A stretch of 64,000 nt of DNA from Hydrogenimonas sp. (GCA_003945285.1 AP019005.1:1440001-1504000), one strand, 5' to 3'; positions 36,652 to 45,475 are shown, counted from the stretch's first letter. A program made the numbers and translations. Notes: generated by a model from the letters alone, not told the origin.

Positions 36652-38100
36652 TCAAGCCTGCTTGGATCGCACTTCACTTTTATTGATGATGCCGCATACG
36701 GCGGGGAGTCTGAAGCTGACCGTAGTCCCCTTCCCGCGCTCGGAGCTTATCTCAATCTCTATATTATGCAGCTTTAGAATATATTTCACTATAGCTAGTC
36801 CAAGGCCCATCGAGTTGTCCCAGCTATGTTTCTGAACACGGTAAAACTTTTTGGTAACGGCATCGATCTCACTCTCCTCTATACCCTCACCGCGGTCAAT
36901 TACACTAAGACGCTCCGAATCGATGCGGACCTCGACATCACTGTCGGAGTACTTGAGGGCGTTGTCTATGAGATTGACGATGACCATCTCCATCATCGTT
37001 TTGTCGGCATGTATGAGCACACTCTCGTCTGCTTTAACGAGGACATCTCTGTCATGATACTTCTGCATAAGCGCATGTGCCGCAGCCTGAACCACGCCGT
37101 TTAGCTCGAAATCACTCATATTAGGGGTTATCTCGCTGTTTTCGAGGCGGGTGGCGAAACTGAGCCTGTCGATCATCTCGCTTATTCGCCTGGTATTCTC
37201 CTCTATGCGGGTCAGAAATTTTTTTCTTATCGAAAGCGGAAGGTTTTCATCGTCAAGAAGAGTCTCCGTATATCCCATCACGGCGGCGACAGGATTTTTG
37301 AACTCATGGCTTATCGCCGATATGATCTCACTCCGCTGTCTGCTTGCAAGCCGCAGTTTCGCCGTATATTTGCGCTTCTTCTTTTCATTCTTCTCGAGCC
37401 GTTTGGCAAGCTTTTTCAAAAGTTTGGCAATGGCGGAGAATTCGGCCGAAAATGCGGCGGATATATCGGCCTTGTAGTTTTTCGCGGCTATTACCCTGAG
37501 ATATTCGGTAACCTTTCCCAGTTCGGCATCTATCGCTCTTTGGATCAGACGGCTTATGATGAAACCCAAAACTACCGCAACCAGAAATACCAGTGCTATG
37601 CGCAACCACAACTGGGTGAAATCCATCATCACACTGTCAAGCGAGACCGACAGGCGCAAAACGGCATCTTCGCCGTTCAACTCTATCTTTTTGGCAGCAT
37701 AAATGCGGTCGTTTCCCACGGTTTCGGAGTAGCGCACCGCGGTTGCGAAGCCGCTTCTGCGCGCCTCCATCACCTCCGGCCTGTTCGCATGGTTCTCCAT
37801 ACGGGTGACATCGGCTTCATTGTCGAAAAGCGGTCTGCCGTCCATCGCTATCAGCGTAACACGCAGCGGGCGTCCCATGATCTCGCTCATCTCTTTGGCG
37901 GCGAGACCGAGAGATTTCCCCTCCTCCAGCCTGGATCTGACATAGGCTATTTCACTCTTGAGCTGGTTCGTATACTGTTTTATCTCTATCTCTTTTATGG
38001 AGTAGTAGATGATGAGCGAAGCGAATGCCAGCGTACCTGTAAGAAGGAGTATGAAGTTCAGATAGAATATCTGTGAGAGTTTCAGGTTGGATTTCAGCAC
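36652..38100 (-). CDS. Sensor histidine kinase, PhoR-like role
   Basis: A 482-residue membrane kinase: helix 1 (about 11-34), a periplasmic domain of about 130 residues, helix 2 (about 165-187), a HAMP-like linker and basic coiled coil, then the His-containing dimerisation domain (SAISHEFKNPVAAVMGY, His near 264) and an ATPase domain with N (NLIDNALKYS), G1 (DRGEGIEESE) and G2 (SMGLGLAIVK) boxes. It overlaps the response-regulator gene by 7 nt and is third after phoU, so phosphate limitation is the likely signal. E. coli PhoR has almost no periplasmic domain; this layout is closer to the PhosS-type kinases of Campylobacter. Confidence 0.9.
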   Translation of the reverse strand: MLKSNLKLSQIFYLNFILLLTGTLAFASLIIYYSIKEIEIKQYTNQLKSEIAYVRSRLEEGKSLGLAAKEMSEIMGRPLRVTLIAMDGRPLFDNEADVTRMENHANRPEVMEARRSGFATAVRYSETVGNDRIYAAKKIELNGEDAVLRLSVSLDSVMMDFTQLWLRIALVFLVAVVLGFIISRLIQRAIDAELGKVTEYLRVIAAKNYKADISAAFSAEFSAIAKLLKKLAKRLEKNEKKKRKYTAKLRLASRQRSEIISAISHEFKNPVAAVMGYTETLLDDENLPLSIRKKFLTRIEENTRRISEMIDRLSFATRLENSEITPNMSDFELNGVVQAAAHALMQKYHDRDVLVKADESVLIHADKTMMEMVIVNLIDNALKYSDSDVEVRIDSERLSVIDRGEGIEESEIDAVTKKFYRVQKHSWDNSMGLGLAIVKYILKLHNIEIEISSERGKGTTVSFRLPAVCGIINKSEVRSKQA

Positions 38101-38762
38101 ATCTGGTACCCCACACCGCGGACAGACTTGATATAGTTTTTACTCTTGTCCGGGTCAATCTTCTCTTTAAGCCTGTTTACGGCCACGTTGACCGTGCGGA
38201 CCTGGAAGTCGCCCACATCTCCCCACACCCTCTCGAGAAGGAGATCGCGGCTAAGAACGATATTTCTGTTTTTCACCAGTTCCAGCAGCAGGTCGAACTC
38301 CAGCTTCGTAAGCTCCACCGCTCTCTCACCGACAAAGACTTCATGGCTTTTGGGTTTGATCGTGATGTCACGGTAACGGACCACTTCGCTCTCCTCCGGT
38401 TTGCTCCTGCGCAAAATTGCCCGTACCCTGTGAAGAAGCTCTCTGAAGTTGAAGGGTTTGGTCACATAGTCGTCTCCGCCGCGCAAAAAACCCTCCTCTA
38501 TCTCCGAGTCGGCCACTTTGGCGGTAAGAAAGATAACAGGGACGTCGATACCCTCTTCGCGAAGTCCCTGCACAAACTCGCTCCCCTCCACGCCGGGAAG
38601 GTTTCTGTCGACAATCATCAGGTCCGGCATCTCCTCCTCCAGCAGTTTCCGTACCGGTTGAACGCTGAGAGAGGCGAATGTCTCATGCCCCTCTTTGTTC
38701 AGGTGGTACTCCAAAAGCTCCAGAAGATCTCTCTCATCTTCGATGACCACGATAAACGCCAT
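38094..38762 (-). CDS. OmpR/PhoB-family response regulator
   Basis: A 222-residue regulator with a receiver domain (acidic EDE at 8-10, phospho-acceptor Asp52 in MIVDRNLPG, Lys102 in TKPF) and a winged-helix DNA-binding domain ending RTVNVAVNRLKEKID and IKSVRGVGYQMC. It is placed between phoU and the sensor kinase and close to pst genes, so it probably binds the 11-bp direct repeats before pstS, pstC and the PiT gene. It starts 1 nt after phoU. Confidence 0.93.
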   Translation of the reverse strand: MAFIVVIEDERDLLELLEYHLNKEGHETFASLSVQPVRKLLEEEMPDLMIVDRNLPGVEGSEFVQGLREEGIDVPVIFLTAKVADSEIEEGFLRGGDDYVTKPFNFRELLHRVRAILRRSKPEESEVVRYRDITIKPKSHEVFVGERAVELTKLEFDLLLELVKNRNIVLSRDLLLERVWGDVGDFQVRTVNVAVNRLKEKIDPDKSKNYIKSVRGVGYQMC

Positions 38763-38763
38763 C

Positions 38764-39435
38764 TCAGCCGCTCCCCAGTTCTCCGCCGCTCTTTATATAT
38801 ATGAGAAGCCTTGCCACATCGGTAGCGTGGTCGCTTATGCGCTCCAGTTTTCTGGCGAGTTTGAGCACGGTCATGAAGTCGAGCGGATCTATATCGGTAT
38901 GGTAGAGAGTATCGGACAGATCCTTCTGCACTATCGAGTAGAGGTCGTCTCCTTTGGACTCTTCCACTTTTATGGAGCGGTAGAGAGAGCGCAGCTCCTC
39001 TTCGCTTTGGGATATATCTATCATCTTTACCATAGAAGTTACCGCATTAAGCGCGCTCTGGTGAAGCGCCTGCAGCGAAGCCTTTATCTTCCCGAGGTCG
39101 AACTCTCCGGCTATGAGCGATTTGTTGTTCTTTATATATGACCTAAGAGTCGAACAGGTGTTGACCAGTTCGTTGGTCATCTTCAGGTAGCCAACCATCT
39201 CCCGAAGCTCCGTAGCCTCCGGCCCGTAGAGCGCAAGCGTCTTTATCACTTCGTTGTCTATCTCGTTAGCTTTGGAACCGCACCCTTTCAACGCCTCTTT
39301 CGCTTCGTCCAGTTTCCTGGTATCGGAGTTTTTGAACCCATCGAAAGCGGTTTTCTGGGCCTTCTCGATCATGCCGGCGAGCTCCCTCATAGCACTGTTG
39401 ACCTCTAAAAGCTTCTCCTGATAACTTGAAAGCAT
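38764..39435 (-). CDS. phoU: PhoU phosphate-signalling protein
   Basis: A 223-residue all-helical protein made of two three-helix bundles; the metal-type acidic motifs are LDEAKEALKGCGSKANEIDNEV and ESKGDDLYSIVQKDLSD (E/DxxxD pattern in each repeat). PhoU connects the Pst transporter with the sensor kinase and keeps the regulon off when phosphate is ample. It is the first gene of phoU-regulator-kinase, divergent from pstS, and shares with it a 164-bp promoter region that contains two direct-repeat boxes. Confidence 0.93.
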   Translation of the reverse strand: MLSSYQEKLLEVNSAMRELAGMIEKAQKTAFDGFKNSDTRKLDEAKEALKGCGSKANEIDNEVIKTLALYGPEATELREMVGYLKMTNELVNTCSTLRSYIKNNKSLIAGEFDLGKIKASLQALHQSALNAVTSMVKMIDISQSEEELRSLYRSIKVEESKGDDLYSIVQKDLSDTLYHTDIDPLDFMTVLKLARKLERISDHATDVARLLIYIKSGGELGSG

Positions 39436-39483
39436 TACAACCCTTTATATACATAAAATATAACCGGAAGTCTATGCAAAAAC

Positions 39484-39559
39484 GGTAACGGTTCGGTAAC
39501 AGGGATTATACCATCACATACACTTTTGTAACCGTTTCGTATCTTTGGACTCCTACAAT
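39484..39559 (+). promoter_or_regulatory. pstS promoter with two Pho-box-like direct repeats
   Basis: The proximal box TTTGTAACCGTTTCGTAT (39525-39542) has half-sites GTAAC/GTATC 11 bp apart and is followed after exactly 11 nt by a -10 hexamer TACAAT (39554-39559). A second pair, GGTAACGGTTCGGTAAC (39484-39500), also has an 11-bp period and lies nearer phoU, so it may serve the divergent phoU operon. The -35 region is replaced by the box, as usual for PhoB-activated promoters. Confidence 0.7.
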
Positions 39560-39599
39560 AGCAGCGTTGAAAACGAATCATCAAAACAAGGAGCAACAT

Positions 39600-40595
39600 A
39601 TGCTTAAGAAGACGGTCGCGGCTCTGGCCGCAGGTGTGATAGCGGCAACGGCTGCAGACATCAGCGGTGCAGGTGCATCGTTTCCGGCGCCGGTCTATTT
39701 CGACTGGGCTTACATCTACCAGAAGGATACCGGCAACAGGGTAAACTACCAGTCCATCGGATCGGGCGGGGGAATCAAGCAGGTCTCCGCCCGCACGGTA
39801 GACTTCGGCGCGAGCGACAAACCTCTTAAAAAACGCAAACTCGACAAAAAGGGGCTCTACCAGTTTCCGGCGGTCATAGGCTCCATCATAGCGGCCTACA
39901 ACATTCCCGGGATAAAAGACGGCGAACTCAGGCTGGAAAACCGTGATCTCGCGGCCATCTTCCTCGGCAAAATAGAGTACTGGGACGACAAGCGCATAGC
40001 AGAAGACAATCCGGGCCTGAAGCTTCCGCATAAAAAGATTGTCGTCTGCCGCAGAGCCGACGGCTCAGGTACGACATTCAACTTTAGTTACTTTCTGGCT
40101 CATGTAAGTGACGAATGGGCCGACACCGTAGGCATCGGTAAAGCTCTCGACTGGCCGACCGGACTCGGCGGAAAGGGCAACGAGGGAGTCTCAAGCCTTA
40201 TAAAGCAGAATCCATACAGCATAGGTTATGTCGAATACGCCTACAAACTCAAAAACGGTTTCGGCGCCGCGGTTCTTCAGACAAAAAGCGGGAAATGGGT
40301 CGAAGCGAAAGAGGAGAATTTCAAAGCGGCGGCAAAATATGCGAAGTGGTCCGGCAAAAACCACTTCTACCGGATTCTTGCCCTTCAGCCCGGTGACAAC
40401 AGCTATCCGATCGTAGCGGCAACATTCATACTCCTGCCCAGAGAGAATAGTGAGAAGAACAGGGAGGTGGTCAAATTCTTCGACTTCGCCTTCGAAAAAG
40501 GTGACGAAGCTGCGAAGAAACTCGGCTACATACCCCTGCCGGCCGAAACAAAGTCGATGATAAGAGAGTACTGGAGAGAGCACGGAATATATTGA
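39600..40595 (+). CDS. pstS: Phosphate ABC transporter substrate-binding protein
   Basis: A 331-residue periplasmic phosphate-binding protein. The ATG at 39600 follows AAGGAG at 6 nt; the frame opens earlier at 39567 but without a ribosome site. A signal peptide covers residues 1-18, then the family start GAGASFPAPVYFDW. The phosphate-binding residues are in SIGSGGGIKQ, VDFGASDKPL, RRADGSGTTFNFS (phosphate-clamping Arg/Asp/Ser/Gly) and GKGNEGVSSLIKQ. It is separated from pstC by the porin gene, so the pst operon is split in two transcripts with similar promoters. Confidence 0.95.
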   Translation: MLKKTVAALAAGVIAATAADISGAGASFPAPVYFDWAYIYQKDTGNRVNYQSIGSGGGIKQVSARTVDFGASDKPLKKRKLDKKGLYQFPAVIGSIIAAYNIPGIKDGELRLENRDLAAIFLGKIEYWDDKRIAEDNPGLKLPHKKIVVCRRADGSGTTFNFSYFLAHVSDEWADTVGIGKALDWPTGLGGKGNEGVSSLIKQNPYSIGYVEYAYKLKNGFGAAVLQTKSGKWVEAKEENFKAAAKYAKWSGKNHFYRILALQPGDNSYPIVAATFILLPRENSEKNREVVKFFDFAFEKGDEAAKKLGYIPLPAETKSMIREYWREHGIY

Positions 40596-40667
40596 CGAAG
40601 TTCCGACGGAGTAAAAACGTAACGTCCTATCAGAGTATGTGATTTTCATAACTTCATGGGAATGTAG

Positions 40668-40712
40668 ACGGTCACTCCCCGCCGAATCTTGGGCTTTGCG
40701 CAACACCTGTCA
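40668..40712. repeat. Inverted-repeat element, type A, decayed left half (reversed)
   Basis: CGGTCACTCCCCGCCGAATC followed by TTGGGCTTTGCGCAACAC corresponds to the reverse complement of the first 50 bases of type A with a deletion in the middle and changes in the terminal repeat. Confidence 0.55.
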
Positions 40713-40846
40713 GAGAGTGTTCAACAAGAGGCGGGAGTTGAAGAACTGTTACGATTCTACATATTACGGCGGAACTTGGTACCCAAGTGTAAGAAAAAGG
40801 CCGCTATCCGGCCAGGATACGATAAATTTATATGACTGAATTACAA

Positions 40847-40912
40847 ACGTTACGCAAAAAGCGTAACGTCATCTCGAAATCTATGATTTCGAAGCTTTAG
40901 AGGGGTATGTAG
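40847..40912. repeat. Inverted-repeat element, type A, truncated right half (reversed)
   Basis: CGTTACGCAAAAAGCGTAAC, then CATCTCGAAATCTATGATTT and CGAAGCTTTAG, match the right half of the copy at 57903-58027 read on the other strand, with few changes; the left half is missing. Its first 21 bases form an 8-bp hairpin with an AAAAA loop. Confidence 0.7.
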
Positions 40913-40962
40913 GACGCTTAGTCCACATAGAAAAACCAGTTTATTCAAAAAAGGAGAGACAG

Positions 40963-42144
40963 ATGAAAAAGATACTTGTTTCAGCGGTTGCCGCAACACT
41001 TGCGGTCTCTACACTTTCAGCCGGAGCGATCACCCTCTACCAGGATAAAAACACAGGTGCCATCTACACCAAGCCGGGTGCGGATCGGGTCGAGATCGGT
41101 AACTTCGTAAGTTCACAAGATGCTTATGCAGGAAAGAGTTCCGGCACCAAGGTCAAATCCAAGGTTCCGGTGCTAAAGTTCAGCGGTAAACACTACCTCG
41201 GTTACACATATACCGACGACAAAACTGACGCCAACGAAGACAGCAGCACCTTCGAGACACGTAGAAACTACTTTCAGGTCAAAGCCTACTGGAACTCCAA
41301 GGACTATATGAGACTCACTCTAGACACTTACCAGAATGCCGAAAACGACTGGGCCGTCCGCCTGAAGTACGCCTATATATTCCTCAGTGACGTTCTGCCA
41401 AAAACCGGTGTCGAGTTCGGCCAGGTCCACCGCCCGTGGATCGACTGGGAGGAGCATCACGGTTGGTGGTACCGATCTATCTCCAAAACGTTCATAGAGG
41501 ACAAACATGCGGCCGACCTGACAAATTCAGCCGATATCGGCATCAACTTCAAGACGAAAACCCCCTATTTCAGCTCCGAAATAGGCGTTTTCAACGGCGA
41601 AGGCTACCACGGCAGACATGAGGGCACTGAGATGTCGTACGAGTGGAGAGTTACAGCAAACATCCTGGGCACCGGAAAGAGAAAGGTGCATATGGACGAC
41701 GAATATTTTGACCTATCCTTCATGGGGCAGTACAACAACGACAACTACTACAAACTGGACGCTCTGGGCAACCCTTCAAAAAAGCAGTGGTGGGGAGTGC
41801 ATGCCGTATACAACCGGCCTGAGTTTCTTATAGCCGGTATGTATGTAGACTCCAGCTCCAGCACCTACAACAGTGGAAAAGGACGCGGAACCGGTTACAG
41901 CGTAAACGGTGAGTACCGGCCGGTAGAGAAGTGGTCCGTTCTGGGAAGATATGACTACTGGGAGGTGGAAAACGATGCTGAAGCCGGATCGTATGCCGGA
42001 AAAGATAAAAACCAGTATATCGTAGGCGTAGCGTACGACTATAACAAAAACGTCAAGTTTATCGGAAACGTCACATCGTACGACGACAAGGTCAACAAAA
42101 GCAAAGCGGATAAATTCATGTTCACCGCAGAGGTACACTGGTAG
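40963..42144 (+). CDS. Outer-membrane porin, possibly phosphate-selective
   Basis: A 393-residue outer-membrane beta-barrel: signal peptide (residues 1-22, ending LSAGA), a linker, then alternating strands ending in EVHW, with the aromatic C-terminus required for barrel assembly. Charged, Tyr-rich strands (HYLGYTYTDDK, NNDNYYKLD) are typical of campylobacterial porins. Its place between pstS and pstCAB suggests uptake of phosphate across the outer membrane, by analogy to OprO/OprP, but the sequence does not prove selectivity. The start has GGAGAG at 6 nt. It is followed by 244 bp of untranslated DNA ending in a strong terminator. Confidence 0.87.
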   Translation: MKKILVSAVAATLAVSTLSAGAITLYQDKNTGAIYTKPGADRVEIGNFVSSQDAYAGKSSGTKVKSKVPVLKFSGKHYLGYTYTDDKTDANEDSSTFETRRNYFQVKAYWNSKDYMRLTLDTYQNAENDWAVRLKYAYIFLSDVLPKTGVEFGQVHRPWIDWEEHHGWWYRSISKTFIEDKHAADLTNSADIGINFKTKTPYFSSEIGVFNGEGYHGRHEGTEMSYEWRVTANILGTGKRKVHMDDEYFDLSFMGQYNNDNYYKLDALGNPSKKQWWGVHAVYNRPEFLIAGMYVDSSSSTYNSGKGRGTGYSVNGEYRPVEKWSVLGRYDYWEVENDAEAGSYAGKDKNQYIVGVAYDYNKNVKFIGNVTSYDDKVNKSKADKFMFTAEVHW

Positions 42145-42387
42145 AATATATCTTATCTGCCGAAAGTTCTTGCTCTGCAATGACGCAAGAGCTCTGTATA
42201 GCGCTGCAGCCGGGGCCACCCTATGCGGCTCCCGTCTGCACAGACACCATAAATCAGCGATAAAAAATCTTTATTTCAAGTATGGGGTCTTAACAACTCA
42301 GTCAGGGTGCCGATCTTATCTTTGCCGGTTCAAATGAGCCATTGCCAGATGGCTCAGAGAGCTTGCAAATTTCACTCTTACTCCCTC

Positions 42388-42411
42388 GCGGCCGTTTTAC
42401 GGCCGCTTTTT
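42388..42411 (+). terminator. Rho-independent terminator before pstC
   Basis: GCGGCCGT and ACGGCCGC form a perfect 8-bp stem with a TTT loop, followed directly by TTTTT. This is the clearest intrinsic terminator in the window. It ends transcription from the porin gene 28 bp upstream of the pstC promoter box. Confidence 0.88.
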
Positions 42412-42438
42412 CAACTCCCACCGATTTCATAACTGATG

Positions 42439-42473
42439 TTTGTAACAGTTTCGTAATCAAACGGCCATATAAT
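42439..42473 (+). promoter_or_regulatory. pstC promoter with Pho-box-like direct repeat
   Basis: TTTGTAACAGTTTCGTAAT (42439-42457) has half-sites GTAAC/GTAAT 11 bp apart, and the -10 box TATAAT (42468-42473) follows the CGTAA after exactly 11 nt, the same geometry as before pstS and the PiT gene. Just upstream, ACTGATGTTTG also resembles the outer end of the repeat family. Confidence 0.72.
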
Positions 42474-42599
42474 TGCGCAAATAATTTCAACCCGGATTTT
42501 GCCACAGTAATTCAAAACTCAAAAGAGACGAGCCGGTCTGTTCTACGTGTAATTTTGAAATGGTGTTTGGGAAGATCCGGGTCAAACCAGGGGGCCGAT

Positions 42600-43463
42600 G
42601 TGAATCGAGTGATCGACACCATCTTTCACAATACTACACGCTTTTTCGCCATATCCGTACTACTGGTGCTCGCCGCACTCTTTGCGGTACTCTTCAGCGA
42701 GGCCAAACCGGCGATGGAGGCCTTCGGCCTCGACTTCATCATAAACAGCAAGTGGGCACCCAACATGGAGATTTTCGGAGGGTACCCGGCAATATACGGC
42801 TCTATAGTCTCGACGATCATCGCCATGCTGATAGCCACGCCGATAGCCATCGGTATAGCGATATTTCTCAGTGAACTCACCCCTCCCTGGATTTCGACAC
42901 CGGTGGGGATGGCCATAGAGCTGCTTGCCGCCATCCCATCCATTATCTACGGTATGTGGGGGCTCTTTTATCTGGCTCCCGTCCTAAGGGACATATGGGG
43001 CGGCAACGGCCTGGGCCTTATGACAGCCGGCATAGTCCTCTCTATCATGATTCTCCCTTTCATGGCGGCCATAACCAGGGATGCCATGAAGACTACACCG
43101 GAGATTCTGAAAGAGTCGGCCTACGGCATGGGAGCCACACGCTGGGAGGTTCTTAAAGATGTCGTCATCCCGTATGTCAAAAGCGGCATAATCGGTTCCA
43201 TCATTCTCGCACTCGGCCGTGCGGTCGGGGAGACTATGGCGGTAACCTTCGTCATGGGCAACTCCCACAAGGTCCCAAGCTCGATATTCCAGCCCGCTAC
43301 ATCGATTCCGGTAACACTCGCCAACGAATTCACGGAGGCCGATACCGATCTCTACTACTCGAGCCTATTCTATCTGGCGCTGATACTGCTTGTAATCAGC
43401 TTCACGGTAATCGCGGTGGCGAAATTCTGGTTTCTGAGAAACCTTCAGGAGCAGCGCATATGA
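42600..43463 (+). CDS. pstC: Phosphate ABC transporter permease PstC
   Basis: About 287 residues, six membrane helices, with the inner-membrane permease motif TRDAMKTTPEILKESAYGMGATRWEVLKDVVIP around residue 160-190 (the EAA loop that contacts PstB). The start is GTG at 42600 (VNRVIDTIFHNTTRFFAISV), which follows AGGGGG; the frame is open back to 42342, but that would include the promoter and give an untypical N-terminus. It overlaps pstA by 4 nt. Confidence 0.94.
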   Translation: MNRVIDTIFHNTTRFFAISVLLVLAALFAVLFSEAKPAMEAFGLDFIINSKWAPNMEIFGGYPAIYGSIVSTIIAMLIATPIAIGIAIFLSELTPPWISTPVGMAIELLAAIPSIIYGMWGLFYLAPVLRDIWGGNGLGLMTAGIVLSIMILPFMAAITRDAMKTTPEILKESAYGMGATRWEVLKDVVIPYVKSGIIGSIILALGRAVGETMAVTFVMGNSHKVPSSIFQPATSIPVTLANEFTEADTDLYYSSLFYLALILLVISFTVIAVAKFWFLRNLQEQRI

Positions 43464-44299
43464 CACTACAGAAGAGGCGTATATTTGTCAACAAAGCGGT
43501 TATGGTGCTTTCAACTGCAGCGGCCCTGACCGGGCTCATTTTTCTATTCTGGATCATCGGGGTCCTCTTCTACAAAGGCTTCAGCGCTCTCGATCTGAGC
43601 ATATTCAGATACGACATGGCGCCCCCCGGAAGAGAGCCGAGCGGCCTTAGAAACGCCATTGTAGGGCAGTTGATGCTGGTTGCCGGCGCTTCTGTGATAG
43701 GTGTTCCCATAGGTGTACTGGCGGGGACCTACCTGAGCGAATACGGCGGGAAAAAGAGCAGGCTGGCGCGGCTGGTTCGAGATATTTCCGACATCATGAT
43801 GAGCACGCCGAGCATAGTCATAGGCGCCTTCATCTATGCCATACTGGTAGAACCTATGGGGCACTTCAGCGGATGGGCCGGCATCGCGGCTCTTGCGGTC
43901 ATGATGGTCCCGATAGTTCTAAGGACCACCGACGACATGCTCCAGCTCGTACCAGGCAGCCTCCGAGAAGCCGCTGCAGCCCTGGGTGCCCCGAAATACA
44001 AGATAATCATCCAGGTGGTCTACCGCGGTGCAAAGGTCGGTATGTTCACCGGAATACTGCTCTCTGTGGCCCGTATTGCCGGAGAGACGGCACCGCTACT
44101 GTTTACATCGTTCAGCAACAACTTCTTTTCGACGGATCTGGACAAGCCGATAGCGTCGCTTACCGTTACGATGTTCAACTACGCCACAAGCCCCTATCAG
44201 GACTGGATCGACCAGGGGTGGGCGGCGGCTCTGATTCTGGCGCTCTTCGTACTGGGCGTCAACATAGTCGGACGCATAGTGATACGGAAAAAGAGATAG
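43460..44299 (+). CDS. pstA: Phosphate ABC transporter permease PstA
   Basis: A 279-residue permease with six helices and the EAA loop LVPGSLREAAAALGAPKYKI (about 158-177). It opens MTLQKRRIFVNKAVMVL and overlaps pstC (ATGA). The C-terminus is normal (RIVIRKKR). A type-B repeat with a two-way terminator hairpin begins 31 nt after its stop codon, separating it from pstB, which is unusual for a pst operon. Confidence 0.95.
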   Translation: MTLQKRRIFVNKAVMVLSTAAALTGLIFLFWIIGVLFYKGFSALDLSIFRYDMAPPGREPSGLRNAIVGQLMLVAGASVIGVPIGVLAGTYLSEYGGKKSRLARLVRDISDIMMSTPSIVIGAFIYAILVEPMGHFSGWAGIAALAVMMVPIVLRTTDDMLQLVPGSLREAAAALGAPKYKIIIQVVYRGAKVGMFTGILLSVARIAGETAPLLFTSFSNNFFSTDLDKPIASLTVTMFNYATSPYQDWIDQGWAAALILALFVLGVNIVGRIVIRKKR

Positions 44300-44329
44300 A
44301 AGCGGCCGCGAAACGGACCGCAATCACTA

Positions 44330-44496
44330 ACTGACCTTACGTAAAATTTGTCAGCCCCGGGATTTGAGCGGAAAAATATCGTTCAAAAAACCGCGCTTGC
44401 CCGTCAGGGCGCCGGAGGCGTCAGCGGTTTTTAGATATTTTGCAGCGTCCCGCAGGGCAAATCCCGTTCGGCGTGCAGATTTTACGTAAGGTCAGT
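44330..44496. repeat. Intergenic inverted-repeat element, type B, perfect ends
   Basis: A 167-bp element with perfect 18-bp terminal inverted repeats (ACTGACCTTACGTAAAAT and its complement at 44479-44496) and TA on both sides (44328-44329 and 44497-44498), as after insertion by a TA-targeting transposase. The interior hairpin AAAAAACCGC...GCGGTTTTTAG (about 44374-44432) reads as an intrinsic terminator on both strands. It separates pstA from pstB. No open frame of note lies within it, so it would need a transposase supplied from elsewhere. Confidence 0.88.
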
Positions 44497-44519
44497 TATC
44501 AATGAAAGGATTTTAGCCG

Positions 44520-45305
44520 ATGGCTACTATATGTGAAGTCACCCATGAACATATTATTGAGGTAAAAAACTTCAGTTTCTACTATTCAGGCGTCGATACG
44601 CCGAACCTGAAAAAGATCAACCTCCCCATAGGGAAAGGGGCTGTTACCGCTCTCATAGGCCCCAGCGGCTGCGGCAAAACCACGCTTCTGAGATGTTTCA
44701 ACAGAATGCACGACCTCTACCCCGGCAACCGCTACAAGGGGGAGATAATCTTTGAAAACAGAAACATACTGGCAAAAAACGAAGATCTCATCAGGCTTCG
44801 CACCAAAATCGGGATGATTTTTCAAAAACCGACACCCTTTCCGATGAGCATCTACGACAATGTAGCCTACGGCCTGCGCCTGCAGGGAATAAAGAGCAGA
44901 AGTGAACTCGACGGACGTGTAGAACAGGCTCTCAAAGACGCGGCACTCTGGAAGGAGGTGGGCGACAGGCTCAAAGAGAGCGGAACAGCCCTCTCCGGAG
45001 GCCAGCAGCAGAGACTCTGCATAGCCCGCGCCGTAGCCGTTGAGCCGGAAGTTCTACTCTTCGATGAACCTACATCGGCTCTCGACCCCATAAGTACGCA
45101 GGCGATAGAGGAGCTTATAATAAAGCTAAAAGAGAAGGTAACCGTCATCATCGTAACACACAACATGCAGCAGGCGGCACGCGTAAGCGACTACACCGCT
45201 TTCATGTACCTCGGAGACCTGATAGAACTGGGGGTTACGGAGGAGCTCTTCATCACCCCCAAAGAGGAGATGACGGAGCAGTACATCACCGGGAAGTTCG
45301 GTTGA
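44520..45305 (+). CDS. pstB: Phosphate ABC transporter ATPase PstB
   Basis: A 261-residue ABC ATPase: Walker [14 protein letters not shown] (residues about 43-55), Q-loop [18 protein letters not shown], signature [15 protein letters not shown] and Walker [14 protein letters not shown] followed by the switch His in VTHNMQQA. All catalytic residues are kept. The start at 44520 has AAAGGA about 10 nt upstream. It is bracketed by a type-B element 23 nt upstream and a type-A element 16 nt downstream, so its expression from the pstC promoter must pass a putative terminator. A separate promoter is possible. Confidence 0.96.
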   Translation: MATICEVTHEHIIEVKNFSFYYSGVDTPNLKKINLPIGKGAVTALIGPSGCGKTTLLRCFNRMHDLYPGNRYKGEIIFENRNILAKNEDLIRLRTKIGMIFQKPTPFPMSIYDNVAYGLRLQGIKSRSELDGRVEQALKDAALWKEVGDRLKESGTALSGGQQQRLCIARAVAVEPEVLLFDEPTSALDPISTQAIEELIIKLKEKVTVIIVTHNMQQAARVSDYTAFMYLGDLIELGVTEELFITPKEEMTEQYITGKFG

Positions 45306-45321
45306 TGCCTGATATCTATCC

Positions 45322-45446
45322 ACTAATGTTACGCAAAGCTTGAGCAAAGCCCAAGCTTTGGCGGGGACTGACCGCCCCCTGCACCCCCCTGAAGCTACGA
45401 AATCACAGATTTCGAGATGATATTACACTATTTGCGTAACATCAGT
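45322..45446. repeat. Intergenic inverted-repeat element, type A, complete copy
   Basis: A 125-bp element with left end ACTAATGTTACGCAAA and right end TTTGCGTAACATCAGT (one mismatch between ends). The interior has a GAAATC-ACA-GATTTC hairpin and a GC-rich stretch (GGCGGGGACTGACCGCCCCC). TA follows the right end only. It is the same length as the copy at 57903-58027, with about 85-90% shared bases by eye. Confidence 0.82.
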
Positions 45447-45460
45447 TATCTATGCAAGTA

Positions 45461-45475
45461 GCGGGCAAAGCCCGC
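45461..45475. terminator. Short hairpin between convergent pstB and coiled-coil gene
   Basis: GCGGGC-AAA-GCCCGC, a 6-bp GC stem with a three-base loop and no T-run, lies between two converging genes and just outside the type-A repeat. It may stop transcription weakly in both directions. Confidence 0.4.

Larger units (their letters stand above)
40596..40962. other. Gap between pstS and porin, filled with repeat remnants
   Basis: A 367-bp stretch without a credible gene. It holds two broken pieces of the inverted-repeat family (about 40668-40712 and 40847-40912) and the porin ribosome site AAGGAG near 40951. An open frame of 66 codons here overlaps the remnant and looks accidental. No Pho-type box with the 11-nt spacing is visible, so phosphate control of the porin is unproven. 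Confidence 0.6.
42145..42599. other. Porin-pstC intergenic region
   Basis: About 455 bp with no credible gene. In order: an untranslated stretch of 190 bp, a 7-bp hairpin GAGCCAT/ATGGCTC (42336-42355), a strong intrinsic terminator (42388-42411), then the pstC promoter (42439-42473) and a leader of about 125 nt to the GTG start. The stretch between the porin stop and the terminator is long enough to encode a small RNA, but no promoter for one is evident. Confidence 0.55.

Noticed and set aside
40639-40839. 66-codon open frame between pstS and porin
   Set aside because: It overlaps a decayed repeat, has an odd composition and no ribosome site.
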